The notes under the pieces are model-generated. The model did not search any database, was not told the origin of the DNA, and was given only the letters and a program-made list of their open reading frames with translations. A stretch of 64,000 nt of DNA, taken from contig NZ_CP191258.1 in assembly GCF_050410795.1 (NCBI RefSeq), positions 4,774,001 through 4,838,000 of the forward strand, in the 5' to 3' direction. The position numbers were made by a program, and so were the translations under genes. This stretch comes from Fontivita pretiosa (GTDB lineage Bacteria > Planctomycetota > Phycisphaerae > Tepidisphaerales > Tepidisphaeraceae). How positions within the stretch are numbered: position 1 is the stretch's first letter; the number at the start of each line of letters is the position of its first letter. Positions 1-9,101 of this stretch are shown in pieces.

Positions 1-877
1 ATCCGACTGTGCCGAAAATCTGCTTCAGGGCTTCATCGGGCGAATAGACTGGTCGCAGCGGAACCCGCAGCCCGGCGGACCAGTCGGCCTGGAGGCGCGC
101 GCGTGCGGCCTGATCCGGTGGCAGGGCGAGCACGGTGACGTTTTCATCCTGGCAGTCGGTGAAGTCGCCGAGGATGATGCCCGCCACACCATCGAGCATT
201 CTGGCCTGCGCGATCTGCGTCACCATGCGATCGATGCGGTAGGGACGTTCGGACAGATCCTCGAAGAACAGGAGTTTGCCGTGCGCGTCGGGTTGCCAGG
301 GTGTTCCGGCCAGCGCGGTCCACAGCGAGAGGTTCCCGCCGATCAGCTCGCCGCGAATTGGCTGCGGCGGGGGGCTGGTGAGGAAACGCAGTTGTGTTGA
401 ATCCCAGGGGATGGGCGGTCGCTGGCGGCGGACCAGGCCGAGAATGGCGTGCCACTCCTCGGGTTTGAGCGCGCGCAGGTTGGACGCCAGCATCGGCGCG
501 TGCAGTGTATGCCATCGCCAGCGGCGGCGGACAAACTCATGCAGCACGGTGACGTCGGAATAGCCGACCAGCAGCTTGGGCGGCGGCGGGGAGTGGGTCT
601 GGGTGAGTTGTTCCAGCAGCGGGAGGATGCGGGTGGCGCCGTATCCGCCGCGCGCCGACCAGATCACGTCGATGTCCGGATCATTGGCGTATTGCCAGAA
701 GGCCGCCGCTCGATCCTGATCGGTACCGGCCCAGATGAAGTGCTGCTGCGCACACTGGGGATGCAGGTGAACGACGAAGTCTGCGAACTGGCGGAGGAAT
801 TCCATCCCGAAATCGAGCTCGATCTGTCCGACAGGCGAGCAGGGGGCGACGACGCCGACGTGGATCGAGGATTTCAT
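1..877 (-). CDS. LD-carboxypeptidase (peptidase S66 family), 3' end beyond the window
   Basis: Reading the minus strand from ATG at 877 gives 292 uninterrupted codons that run off the left edge, so the gene is partial. The family cleaves the L,D-bond of murein tetrapeptides in peptidoglycan recycling; MccF-type members instead cleave aminoacyl conjugates. Visible family marks are the N-terminal VGVVAPCSPV stretch, the nucleophile motif GYSDVT near residue 110, GGNLSLW, and FFEDLSERPYRIDRM. The remaining catalytic His of the Ser-Glu-His triad should lie in the missing C-terminal part. The start sits immediately before VGVVAPCSP, as usual for S66. There is no obvious signal peptide, so it is probably cytoplasmic. 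The family is clear; the substrate is inferred. Confidence 0.9.
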   Translation of the reverse strand, partial: MKSSIHVGVVAPCSPVGQIELDFGMEFLRQFADFVVHLHPQCAQQHFIWAGTDQDRAAAFWQYANDPDIDVIWSARGGYGATRILPLLEQLTQTHSPPPPKLLVGYSDVTVLHEFVRRRWRWHTLHAPMLASNLRALKPEEWHAILGLVRRQRPPIPWDSTQLRFLTSPPPQPIRGELIGGNLSLWTALAGTPWQPDAHGKLLFFEDLSERPYRIDRMVTQIAQARMLDGVAGIILGDFTDCQDENVTVLALPPDQAARARLQADWSAGLRVPLRPVYSPDEALKQIFGTVG

Positions 878-1307
878 ATTCTGTGCAATCGGACGCAGAA
901 AAAGTTGCGTTTCAATCCGGCCCCGCAACCGCCGGGTCGTCGATGAATCGCGCGATCTGCCCCGGATTTCAGGCTCAAATTCCGTGACAGTGCCCATGAT
1001 GTTCGGATAAAATCGGCTGTCAAATCGGGCGGGGATGTTCAAGTGCCTGGCGCGAGGGGCGCAAGGGCAGCGCATAGATCGGCCCCGTCCATTAAAATCC
1101 GTTTTTGTCAGGTTTAGCGGCGGCAGACAATCAGCAGCCGCGGACGCACGATGTCCCGCGTTTTCCGGCACAGGGCTGTGAATCGGCACGGGGTTGCCGC
1201 AGGCAGCTTGGTGTGCTCCGGGGTGTGTTGTGCTGCGTTCTGGTTGCCGGGGTATTTCACTGCGGGGCCGTGGTGTTGCGGATTTGACAGCAGAGGAGTT
1301 TGCACCG
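878..1307. other. 430-bp divergent intergenic region
   Basis: This stretch lies between the divergent LD-carboxypeptidase and exoprotein genes, so promoters for both must sit here. I see no convincing coding region or RNA gene. Just before the plus-strand gene there is a good ribosome-binding sequence, AGAGGAG at about 1291-1297, which decides the start at 1308 rather than an upstream in-frame ATG at 1194. Confidence 0.5.
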
Positions 1308-4300
1308 ATGTCCAAGCCGAAAAAGTCGGTAGTCAGGATCGACAGCCTTGAGCGGCGAACGCTGCTGTCCTCGACGCTGATCAACGGGACGCTGACACTG
1401 ACCAGCGTCGTGCTGGGAGAGGAGTATTTCGTCGATGCCACCGGCGGCACCGTGCGCGTGGACATCATGGGCGAAAACCTGCACTTCACCTACCCAACCG
1501 GCAGCGTGCGACGGCTGGTGATCAACAGCCGCGCAGGTGGGGACAACAACCATCCCGGCGATAAGATCACGGTCACGTCGGCGGTCACGTTCCCGACCAC
1601 CATCACCGGCAGCATCGGCGACGACACGATCTTCGCCGGCAGCGGAAATACATCGATTTCGGGCGGAGACGGCGCCGATTACATCGTTGGCGGCTCCGGG
1701 ACCGACACGATTTACGGCGGCAACGGGCGGCCTCAGCGGGATCAGGTTCCCGCCGCTGATGACACGATTCTCGGTGGCGCGGGCAATGACCTGCTGCTGG
1801 GCGAGGGCAGCCCCGATCCGGACAACCTCGGGGACATCATCATCGGCCAGGCCGGCAACGACACGATCATCGGCGGCGAGGGCGCCGACATCATGGACGG
1901 CGGCGACGGAATCGATGTGCTCAGCTACCAGGACAAAGGCGGCGACGGAGTCGACGTGCGCTTCTTCGCCAATGGCGGAGGGTTCAACCCGAATTACAAC
2001 GCCGCGATCAACCCCGACTACGATCCGACCGAGCCGTTGACGGCGAGCAACTATCCCTATCGCGGCTTCGGCGAGGTGACCGAGCAGGACAACGTCTTTG
2101 TCGTGGACGAGCACGACAACCTGTTCGCCGGGCTGGCGGAGTTCATCGCCGGCCTGCCGGTCGATCCGCTGCTTGGCCGGCCGGTCTTCTCCTATACGAC
2201 GATTCTGGGTCGATTCGACCTTTTGAACAACGACAACTTCGAGCAGTTCTGGGGCAGCCCCTCGACCGACTTGTTTGACGTGAGCATCAAGACCCGCGCC
2301 TACACGCTGCTGGGCGGGGATGGGGTGGATACGCTCCGCGGCGGGTCCGCCAACGACCTGCTCAACTGCGGTCCCAACGAGGGCGTCGGACGTGGTGGTG
2401 TCAACGGGTTCGATATCGGTGTCGGCGGGCCGGGCAATGACACCATCATCGGCGAGAGCGGATCCGACGACCTGAACGGCGGGACGGGCAACGACGAGAT
2501 CAGCGGCGGCGATGGGTTCGATCTGCTCAGTGGCGACGCGGGTGACGACCGGATCGACGGCGGCAACGGCAACGATCTGCTGATCGGAGACTCCGGCGAT
2601 GGCAGCCACGACACCACCTCGGCCGGCGGCGGAAACGATACCCTGCTCGGTGGCGCTGACGAAAACGGCGCCGATACCCTTCAGGGCGACGGCGGATGGG
2701 ACGTGGCCGACTACTCGATGCGGACCACCGGCATCCGTCTGCGATTCGACATCGAACACGACGACGGCAATCCGACGATCAACGGCGGCAGCGGCGAACG
2801 CGACCTGGTCACGGAATCGGTTGAGGAAGCGATCGGCGGAGCTGGCAACGACGTGCTGGATACCGGCGGCGACGGAATGGGTCGCAAGATCAACGGTGGC
2901 GCAGGAAACGACACGCTGGTCAGCGGCCTGGGGCCCGACACCATCATCGGCGGCAGTGGCACCGACTCGGTGGATTACTCGGCCCGGACCAACCCGGTGG
3001 TGGTCACTCCCGATGGGTTGGCCAACGATGGCGATCCGACACTGGACAACGGCGGGCCGCCGGGCGAGAACGACAATGTTGACGCCAGCGTCGAGCGCAC
3101 CATCACGCGAAGCGGCACCGAAGGCCCGGAGGTTCCGCGAGCACCGCTGCCCCCCTCCGAGCTGGTCGCCATGGCGTTGTCGTACGATCGGATCGAGCTG
3201 AACTGGCGAGACAACTCCACCAACGAGATCGGCTTCACCATCTTCCGCAAACAGACCGCCTCGGGACGATGGCAGCAGGTGGCCAGCACCCGCGCCAATG
3301 TACGCAGCTACACGGTGAGCGGCTTGATCCCCGAAACCAAGTACTACTTCCGTGTGCGAGCGTTCAACAACGTGGGCGATTCGCTGGATTCGAACCTGGC
3401 ATCGGCGACGACGCGGTCGGCGGCGCTGCGGATGCCGAGCAACCTCCGCGCTACGGCCGTGTCGTCCAGTCGTATCGACCTGTCCTGGTCGGACAACTCG
3501 GACAACGAGACGGGATTCGAGATCTGGCGGCAGGCGCCCGGCGAGCTGGGCTTCAGGAAGCTGGTCACGGTCAACGCGGGAACCACCACCTACCAGAACA
3601 CCGGGCTTCAGCCCAACAGCACCTATTCCTACCAGGTTCGCGCGATCAACGCGTATCGATCGTCGAGCCTGACCAGCAGCGTGTCTGCGACAACCAAGCC
3701 GGCGGACTTCATCGTGGCGCCGTCCGGGCTGAGCGCCTCGACGCGCGATGACGGAAGCGTGGTGCTGCGCTGGCAGGACAACTCGACGAATGAGACGCAG
3801 TTTGCGATCGAGCGGCGGCTGCACCCCGACGGGCTTTTTGCCCAGATCGCCACTGTGGGCGCCGGAGTCAACACCTACACCGACACCACGGTGGATCCGG
3901 AGCTGCTGTACGACTATCGCGTGCGCGGCCTGAATGCCACCAGCGCCTCGGAGTACAGCAACATCGCTACCTCCAACCTGCGCAGGGCACTGGTGGGGCC
4001 CACACGAGTCGAAGCGCTGCCGATCTCGTCGCATCAGATCCTGGTGACATGGCTGGACAACTCGGCGGTGGAGACGGGGTTCGTGATCGAGCGTCGGGAC
4101 GGCCGCCGCGGCGAGTTCGTCGCCATCGCCCAGCCGCCGGCCAATACCACGCGGTATCTGGATTCGGGTCTGATGGAATCGGCGACGTACTACTACCGGG
4201 TGCGTGCGGTGGCGGGCACCGCGGTATCGAGCTTCGGGAACACGGCGCGGGCGACGACGTTGCCGCAGTTCGTGCAGCTTCCGGCCACGCCCTCGGCGTT

Positions 4301-4976
4301 CAAGGCCCGGGCGATCAACGGCAACGCCGCGCGGCTGTGGTGGCAGGACAACGCGATCGACGAGACCGGCTATCACGTCGAGCGGGCCGAGAGTATCCAC
4401 GGGCCATTCCATGTGATCGCGCAACTGCCCGAAGACAGCAACGGCTACATCGACGAAGGGCTGGTGGCCGGTCAGCGTTATTACTACCGGGTGCGTGCGG
4501 TGTCGCAGCAGGCGCAGTCTCTGCCGACGCGCGTGATCGCGGTGACTCCGCCGCCGATGTTGAAGGTCGGTGTCTTTGCCAGCGATCCGGTGGGATCGGA
4601 AGACGGCGATGTGATCGGGTTCGTGTTCCGCCGGCAGGGTGGCGATCGCAGCGTGCCGCTGGAAGTGCCGTTTGTGCTCGGCGGCACGGCGCGCAACGGG
4701 GTGGATTACCAGACGCTGCAAACCACCGCGACGATCCCCGCCGGGCGAACCGGTGTGGAGATCTTCGTCATCCCGATCCGCGACGCCGAGGACGAGCCGA
4801 CGGAGACGGTCACGATCACGCTGGCCAGGACCAACCTGTTCAAGATCAGTCCGAACAACGCGGCGGCCAGTGCCGAGATCGCCAACGTGGCGCCTGCGGC
4901 GGCACCCCGGCGGGTGTTCAGTCTCCAGCCGCTGGCGGAGGACGATGACCAGCGCGACCTTCCGCTGCTGTCGTGA
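1308..4976 (+). CDS. Exported Ca-binding-repeat / fibronectin III / Calx-beta protein with planctomycete LERR-LLSS motif
   Basis: The product is 1,222 residues. Near the N-terminus the motif LERRTLLSS (about residues 13-21) matches the 'LEPR-XLL' signature of planctomycete extracytoplasmic proteins. Residues about 90-620 hold clusters of hemolysin-type nonapeptides (GGxGxDxI), which form Ca-binding parallel beta-rolls. Next come five fibronectin type III modules (about 620-1085), each with a W-x-D-N-S/A signature and a YYYRVRA-like strand. A Calx-beta-like domain (SEDGD, NGVDYQT) closes the protein before an acidic tail. The likely role is a surface or matrix adhesin; no catalytic motif is visible. 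I chose the ATG at 1308 because AGAGGAG precedes it and the LERR motif then sits close to the N-terminus. The next gene is convergent, 6 bp away. Confidence 0.85.
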   Translation: MSKPKKSVVRIDSLERRTLLSSTLINGTLTLTSVVLGEEYFVDATGGTVRVDIMGENLHFTYPTGSVRRLVINSRAGGDNNHPGDKITVTSAVTFPTTITGSIGDDTIFAGSGNTSISGGDGADYIVGGSGTDTIYGGNGRPQRDQVPAADDTILGGAGNDLLLGEGSPDPDNLGDIIIGQAGNDTIIGGEGADIMDGGDGIDVLSYQDKGGDGVDVRFFANGGGFNPNYNAAINPDYDPTEPLTASNYPYRGFGEVTEQDNVFVVDEHDNLFAGLAEFIAGLPVDPLLGRPVFSYTTILGRFDLLNNDNFEQFWGSPSTDLFDVSIKTRAYTLLGGDGVDTLRGGSANDLLNCGPNEGVGRGGVNGFDIGVGGPGNDTIIGESGSDDLNGGTGNDEISGGDGFDLLSGDAGDDRIDGGNGNDLLIGDSGDGSHDTTSAGGGNDTLLGGADENGADTLQGDGGWDVADYSMRTTGIRLRFDIEHDDGNPTINGGSGERDLVTESVEEAIGGAGNDVLDTGGDGMGRKINGGAGNDTLVSGLGPDTIIGGSGTDSVDYSARTNPVVVTPDGLANDGDPTLDNGGPPGENDNVDASVERTITRSGTEGPEVPRAPLPPSELVAMALSYDRIELNWRDNSTNEIGFTIFRKQTASGRWQQVASTRANVRSYTVSGLIPETKYYFRVRAFNNVGDSLDSNLASATTRSAALRMPSNLRATAVSSSRIDLSWSDNSDNETGFEIWRQAPGELGFRKLVTVNAGTTTYQNTGLQPNSTYSYQVRAINAYRSSSLTSSVSATTKPADFIVAPSGLSASTRDDGSVVLRWQDNSTNETQFAIERRLHPDGLFAQIATVGAGVNTYTDTTVDPELLYDYRVRGLNATSASEYSNIATSNLRRALVGPTRVEALPISSHQILVTWLDNSAVETGFVIERRDGRRGEFVAIAQPPANTTRYLDSGLMESATYYYRVRAVAGTAVSSFGNTARATTLPQFVQLPATPSAFKARAINGNAARLWWQDNAIDETGYHVERAESIHGPFHVIAQLPEDSNGYIDEGLVAGQRYYYRVRAVSQQAQSLPTRVIAVTPPPMLKVGVFASDPVGSEDGDVIGFVFRRQGGDRSVPLEVPFVLGGTARNGVDYQTLQTTATIPAGRTGVEIFVIPIRDAEDEPTETVTITLARTNLFKISPNNAAASAEIANVAPAAAPRRVFSLQPLAEDDDQRDLPLLS

Positions 4977-4982
4977 CGGCGA

Positions 4983-5522
4983 TCAGCCGAACATCATGCG
5001 GATGATCAGCACCGCCAGCAGCACGCCGGCAAAGTCGGCGATCAGACCGACGGGAACGGCGTGGCGGGTCTTGCGAATGTTGACGGCACCAAAGTAGACG
5101 GCAATGACGTAAAAGGTGGTCTCGCTGGCGCCGTAGATCGTCGCCGCCATGCGGGTCAGCTCGGATGCGGGGCCATACTGCCTGACCATGTCGCTCAGGA
5201 CGGCCAGCGAGCCGCTGCCGGTAAGCGGTCGGACGATCGCCATCGGGACCAGTTCAGCCGGCACGCCGATCCAGCTCAGGGGCGTGCGAAGCGCGTTTTG
5301 GAACCACTCCATGGCGCCTGAGGCGCGGAACATCGCCACCGCGAACAGGATCGCCACCAGATAGGGGATGATCCGCACGGCCACGTCGAAACCCTCTCGC
5401 GCACCTTCGACGAAACGCTCGTATACCGGCACACGGCGCAGCAGGCCGTACAGTGGAAAGCCCACAATCATCGCCGGCAATGCGAACAATCCGATCAGTT
5501 CTGCAATCTCGCGGAAGCTCAT
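4983..5522 (-). CDS. spmB: SpmB-like nucleoside-recognition (Gate) domain membrane protein
   Basis: This 179-residue hydrophobic protein has about five membrane segments and SpmB-type features: a FDVAVRIIPYLVAILFAVAMF helix and the motif RPLTGSGSLAV, followed by YGASETTFYVIAVYFG. The start is set by an ATGA overlap with the end of the SpmA-like gene, indicating translational coupling. SpmA and SpmB were named in Bacillus for spore core dehydration, but the pair is widespread in non-spore-formers, where it probably forms a transporter of unknown substrate. Family assignment is firm; function here is unknown. Confidence 0.85.
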   Translation of the reverse strand: MSFREIAELIGLFALPAMIVGFPLYGLLRRVPVYERFVEGAREGFDVAVRIIPYLVAILFAVAMFRASGAMEWFQNALRTPLSWIGVPAELVPMAIVRPLTGSGSLAVLSDMVRQYGPASELTRMAATIYGASETTFYVIAVYFGAVNIRKTRHAVPVGLIADFAGVLLAVLIIRMMFG

Positions 5523-6541
5523 GCGTCGGTTCCCTGGGCAGCAGGTTTGTGTGATTCTGTTGGCCGGTCGGTCAGCATCAGGTCGGGGTTGGTCCTGCGA
5601 TACCACGGCAGGCGTTGGAAGAGTTTGCAGGCGATGATCGCGACGATCAGCGCCCCGCCGGTAACCAGCACAATCGGCACGAAAAGCTCGGTGACGGTGA
5701 TGCCTACGACGGCCACGAGCAGCGCCGGCGGCACAAGCTGCACGCCGGCGGTGTTGATCGCCAGCAGCATCACCATCGGATCGGTGGCGGTGTCGTCGCT
5801 GCGGTTGAGCTTCTGAAGCTCCTGCATCGCCTTGATGCCGAAGGGAGTGGCGGCATTACCCAGACCGAGCACGTTGGCGGCGAGGTTCATCGCGATCATG
5901 CCCAGGGCCGGATGCCCGCGGGGGATCTGCGGAAACAACGGACGAAGCAGCGGATGCACCAGCCTGACGAAGATTTCAACCAGCCCGGACGCTTCGGCGA
6001 TGCGCATCAGCCCCAGCCAAAGCGCCAGCGTGCCGATCAGGCCGATGGCGATGGTGACGGCGGTTTTCGCGAAGTCGAAGGCGGCCTGGCAAATGCCCCG
6101 CAGCCTGACAAATCGCACCGGGTCAAACACGAGCATGACCGGCAGCTCTGATGGGGCGGCGGAATGGGCCGGCTGAAGGTGTGCGACGGCGCGCAGGACG
6201 CGCTGCTCGCCGCCGGTCTGGTCGCGAATGGTCGCCAGCGGCTGGGGAAGCGGCAGGTCGGCGGCAAAGCGGATCTCGATCTTGCCGTCGGCGCGAAGCA
6301 TCGTGCCCGGATAGCTGGCGGAGGGCGTGGCGTCGGTCTTGAAGTGCTGCGCGTAGATCGCCGGGTCGATCACGACCTGCACATCCGTCTGCGCAGCAGC
6401 CGGATCGGCGGCTTTGATACGCAGCACCGCCGGCAGCGGCACGCCGTTGCGGTAGGTATCGTGAATCAGATCGCCAACATCGCCGTTCAGCGCGAAGATC
6501 AGGCTGAAGATGATCAGCCCCGCCCAGATGTAGTTGAGCAT
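5519..6541 (-). CDS. spmA: SpmA-like nucleoside-recognition domain membrane protein
   Basis: The protein has 340 residues. It begins with a membrane helix (LNYIWAGLIIFSLIFAL), followed by an approximately 110-residue soluble stretch, then the SpmA membrane core with MIAMNLAANVLGLGNAATP, a hallmark of the family. Bacillus SpmA is only about 200 residues; the excess is the soluble insert after helix 1 (about residues 40-145), likely outside the membrane. I prefer the ATG at 6541 over the upstream ATG at 6583, which would overlap the preceding gene. It is coupled to the SpmB gene by ATGA and probably forms one complex with it. Confidence 0.85.
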   Translation of the reverse strand: MLNYIWAGLIIFSLIFALNGDVGDLIHDTYRNGVPLPAVLRIKAADPAAAQTDVQVVIDPAIYAQHFKTDATPSASYPGTMLRADGKIEIRFAADLPLPQPLATIRDQTGGEQRVLRAVAHLQPAHSAAPSELPVMLVFDPVRFVRLRGICQAAFDFAKTAVTIAIGLIGTLALWLGLMRIAEASGLVEIFVRLVHPLLRPLFPQIPRGHPALGMIAMNLAANVLGLGNAATPFGIKAMQELQKLNRSDDTATDPMVMLLAINTAGVQLVPPALLVAVVGITVTELFVPIVLVTGGALIVAIIACKLFQRLPWYRRTNPDLMLTDRPTESHKPAAQGTDA

Positions 6542-6563
6542 GGCCGGGCATTGTAACCGCGTC

Positions 6564-6950
6564 TCAGCCGTAGCCCAGCTCATCCAGGTCGCGTTCGGTC
6601 ATGCCGAAGTGGTGTCCGAGCTCGTGCAGCACGGTGGTTCGGATCTCGCGGATCAGGTCCTGCTCGCTCTCGCTGACCAGCTCGATATCTTCCTGAAAGA
6701 TGAGGATGTGGTTGAGCGTCGGGGTGCCGCGACCCTCGATTTCGCTGCGGTCCATCAGGCTCGGGCCCTGGTACAGCCCCAGCAGCAGATCGTCCTGATC
6801 CATGCCCAGCTTGCGGAGCAGCTTTGGGCTTGGACGGTCGCGAATCTCCACGGGCACTTCCTCCAGAAACCGCGCGAACTGCGGGGGAAGCTCGGACAAC
6901 GCCTGCTGCACGAGTCGGGCGAATTCGCTTTTGCTCACGTGGTAGGGCAT
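6564..6950 (-). CDS. Small zincin-like metallopeptidase family protein
   Basis: The product is 128 residues, a normal length for the Zincin_1-type family of small cytoplasmic HExxH proteins. The zinc motif HELGHHFG occurs near the C-terminus (about residues 110-117), followed by the typical ending DLDELGY. No signal peptide or membrane segment is present. The gene lies 22 bp upstream of the SpmA-like gene on the same strand and may head that operon. Substrates for this family are not established, so only the zinc-binding fold can be claimed. Confidence 0.85.
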   Translation of the reverse strand: MPYHVSKSEFARLVQQALSELPPQFARFLEEVPVEIRDRPSPKLLRKLGMDQDDLLLGLYQGPSLMDRSEIEGRGTPTLNHILIFQEDIELVSESEQDLIREIRTTVLHELGHHFGMTERDLDELGYG

Positions 6951-7004
6951 CTATTACAATCCGCGGCTCAGGTGCCTGTCTATTGTAGCTCGTGAGGGAG
7001 TCTC

Positions 7005-7994
7005 ATGCGCGTCGCGGTATCGCCGTTGGTCCTGCTGGTGCTGCTGTTGGTGCTCGCTGGCTGCGGCACGCCCAGCCTGCTGATCACCCCCGTCTCCAAC
7101 ACCAGCAGACTTCAGGAGGTGGACGTCAGCCCCGCGGGCACGCGCCGCGGCGGCGCCAAGATCGCCGTCATCGAGATCGAAGGCATTCTGATCAACGCCC
7201 GGCGGGGCGGGTTTCTCCAGCCCACCGAGAACAAGCTCAGCCTCTTTACCCAGCAGCTCGATCGCGCGCGGGCCGACGGCAGGGTCAAGGCCGTTGTGCT
7301 GCGGATCAATTCTCCCGGCGGGACGGTCACATGCTCGGACACGATGTACGAGATGATCCGGCGGTTTCGCGCCCAGACCGGCAAGCCGGTGGTTGCGTCC
7401 ACGCAGGAGGTGTGCGCCAGCGGCGCATACTATGTGGCATGCGGCGCCGACGCCATCGTCGCCCAGCCCACCAGCGTCGTCGGCAGCATCGGGGTGATCT
7501 TCAATACCTTTGATTTCTCCGGCACGATGGCCAAGCTCGGCATCCGCTCCGAAGCAATCACCAGCGGCGAATTGAAGGATATGGCCTCGCCGCTGAAGCC
7601 CCTGGATCCTGCGGCCCGCGCCGTGATGCAGGGGATGATCAACGAATACCATGGCCGGTTCGTCGGCGTGGTCACGGGCAACCGCAGGCAGCTCAACAGC
7701 GACCCGCAGCGTGTGAAGCTGGCCACCGACGGGCGAGTGTTCAGCGGGCAGCAGGCGCTGGCGATGGGACTGGTGGACCAGCTCGGATCGCTGGAGGATG
7801 CGATTGCACTGGCACGGCAGCTCAGCGGGGCGCGGGACGCCAGGATCGTGATGTACAAGCGCCCGTACGGCTACAGCGGATCGATTTATGCAGATCAATC
7901 GACCCCGGTGCCCCGCGCCGGCGTATTGACCATCGAGCTTCCGGAGATCGAGGCGTTTCTGCCACGCGGGTTCTACTATCTCTGGACGCCATGA
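7005..7994 (+). CDS. sppA: Signal peptide peptidase SppA (S49), predicted lipoprotein
   Basis: The protein has 329 residues. It starts with a short hydrophobic signal ending in the lipobox LAGC, so Cys20 should be lipidated. The single S49 domain shows NSPGGTV near 102-108, the nucleophile Ser139 in CASGAYY, and the general-base Lys191 in GELKD. The 52-residue Ser-Lys spacing equals that of Bacillus SppA, so it belongs to the short single-domain class. It should cleave leftover signal peptides in or near the membrane. The sequence GTGAGGGAGTCT just before the ATG provides a Shine-Dalgarno sequence. It is divergent from the zincin gene. Confidence 0.92.
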   Translation: MRVAVSPLVLLVLLLVLAGCGTPSLLITPVSNTSRLQEVDVSPAGTRRGGAKIAVIEIEGILINARRGGFLQPTENKLSLFTQQLDRARADGRVKAVVLRINSPGGTVTCSDTMYEMIRRFRAQTGKPVVASTQEVCASGAYYVACGADAIVAQPTSVVGSIGVIFNTFDFSGTMAKLGIRSEAITSGELKDMASPLKPLDPAARAVMQGMINEYHGRFVGVVTGNRRQLNSDPQRVKLATDGRVFSGQQALAMGLVDQLGSLEDAIALARQLSGARDARIVMYKRPYGYSGSIYADQSTPVPRAGVLTIELPEIEAFLPRGFYYLWTP

Positions 7995-8060
7995 GCGCAG
8001 GGGCACAGGGCAGAGCACACAACGCACCATCGCGACGGCGGCTATGAGGAAAGCGGGCGG

Positions 8061-9101
8061 ATGATCAGGCTTACCTGTACAAACTGCAAGTCGCTGCTGG
8101 AGATCGACGACGCGTTTGCTGGCGGCGTGTGTCGCTGCCGCAACTGCGGCACGATCCAGACGGTCCCGTCCCGACTGAAAAGACTCGATCCTGCAACGGC
8201 GGTCCCTGCCAAAGCGTCGCGCACGCTTTACGCGTCTCCGCCGCGAAGCGATGCCGTGCCCAGCTCTGGTTTGGACGAGCTGGCTCAGGTTGTGGCCAGC
8301 AGCAGCGGCTTGAGCGGTTCGCATCTTCGCCGGCCTCCACCAGGACGTGGGATCTCCCGCGAAGCCCGGTACATGTTGCTGGGAGGCATGTCGGTGGCGG
8401 CGGCGATGCTGCTGGGGGTGTTGGTGACGATCTGGCTGATGGCAGGCCGGCAGAACGCGGGCGCGGTACAGCCGCCGATAAACGGGGATTCGCCTGCGCA
8501 GCGCCCGGCCGCCCGCGCCGGTGCTGCCGATCCTGCCGGCGGCGCCAATGCCTCGTTCTGCGGCGTTCGCCTCGACGATGCGCAGACCGTCGTTTACCTG
8601 ATTGATCGCGGGCAGGCGACCTCGCAGCACTTCGATTATCTGAAGCAGGCGGTGTTGCGGTCGGCTGAATCGCTGGGCCGGCGGCGGCGGTTCCAGATCG
8701 TCTTCTGGAGCGAAGATGATTCGGCTGATTCGGTCCTCAGCTTTCCACCCACCCCCAACTACGCCAACGCCCAGACGCTCGAGCTGGTTCGTGGCAAACT
8801 GGAGTCGGTCTGGGCGCAGGGACGAACTCAGGTCATGCCGGCGCTGAGCCGGGCGCTGGAATGCAGCCCGCAGGTGATCATCCTGGCCACCGGCAAGGGA
8901 TTTCAGTTTGACCAGAGCCTGACGCAAACGATGCTGGAGGCGCGGCATCGCAGCGGCTCGCAGGCCAGAATACACGCCTTTTCCATCGGCGAATCCGATC
9001 CGAGCGCTGCAATGGTGGAACTGGCGAGGCAGACCGGCGGGCAGGCACTGCGCATCACCGCGGGCGAGCTCAAGCGTTTCAGCAGTGGCCGGGAGGAATG
9101 A
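8061..9101 (+). CDS. Zinc-ribbon, single-span membrane protein with von Willebrand A-like C-terminal domain
   Basis: The product is 346 residues in three parts: an N-terminal zinc ribbon (CTNC ... CRNCG, residues 6-33), a disordered linker with one membrane helix (about residues 110-130, GGMSVAAAMLLGVLVTIWLM), and a C-terminal domain of about 170 residues that begins VVYLIDRG and continues like a vWA fold (FQIVFWSED, VIILATGKG). The MIDAS motif DxSxS is not intact (DRGQATS), so metal-dependent ligand binding is doubtful. It overlaps the next gene by ATGA. I recognise domains but not a function; context suggests a membrane-associated unit with the two genes downstream. Confidence 0.75.
   Translation: MIRLTCTNCKSLLEIDDAFAGGVCRCRNCGTIQTVPSRLKRLDPATAVPAKASRTLYASPPRSDAVPSSGLDELAQVVASSSGLSGSHLRRPPPGRGISREARYMLLGGMSVAAAMLLGVLVTIWLMAGRQNAGAVQPPINGDSPAQRPAARAGAADPAGGANASFCGVRLDDAQTVVYLIDRGQATSQHFDYLKQAVLRSAESLGRRRRFQIVFWSEDDSADSVLSFPPTPNYANAQTLELVRGKLESVWAQGRTQVMPALSRALECSPQVIILATGKGFQFDQSLTQTMLEARHRSGSQARIHAFSIGESDPSAAMVELARQTGGQALRITAGELKRFSSGREE

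Noticed and set aside
1257..4721. Long minus-strand open frame of 1,154 codons
   Set aside because: It is antisense to the repeat exoprotein; the Gly/Asp codon bias of the repeats removes stops on the opposite strand. The translation has no domain character.
6954..8975. Minus-strand open frame of 673 codons
   Set aside because: Lies antisense to sppA and the zinc-ribbon/vWA gene, both well supported.
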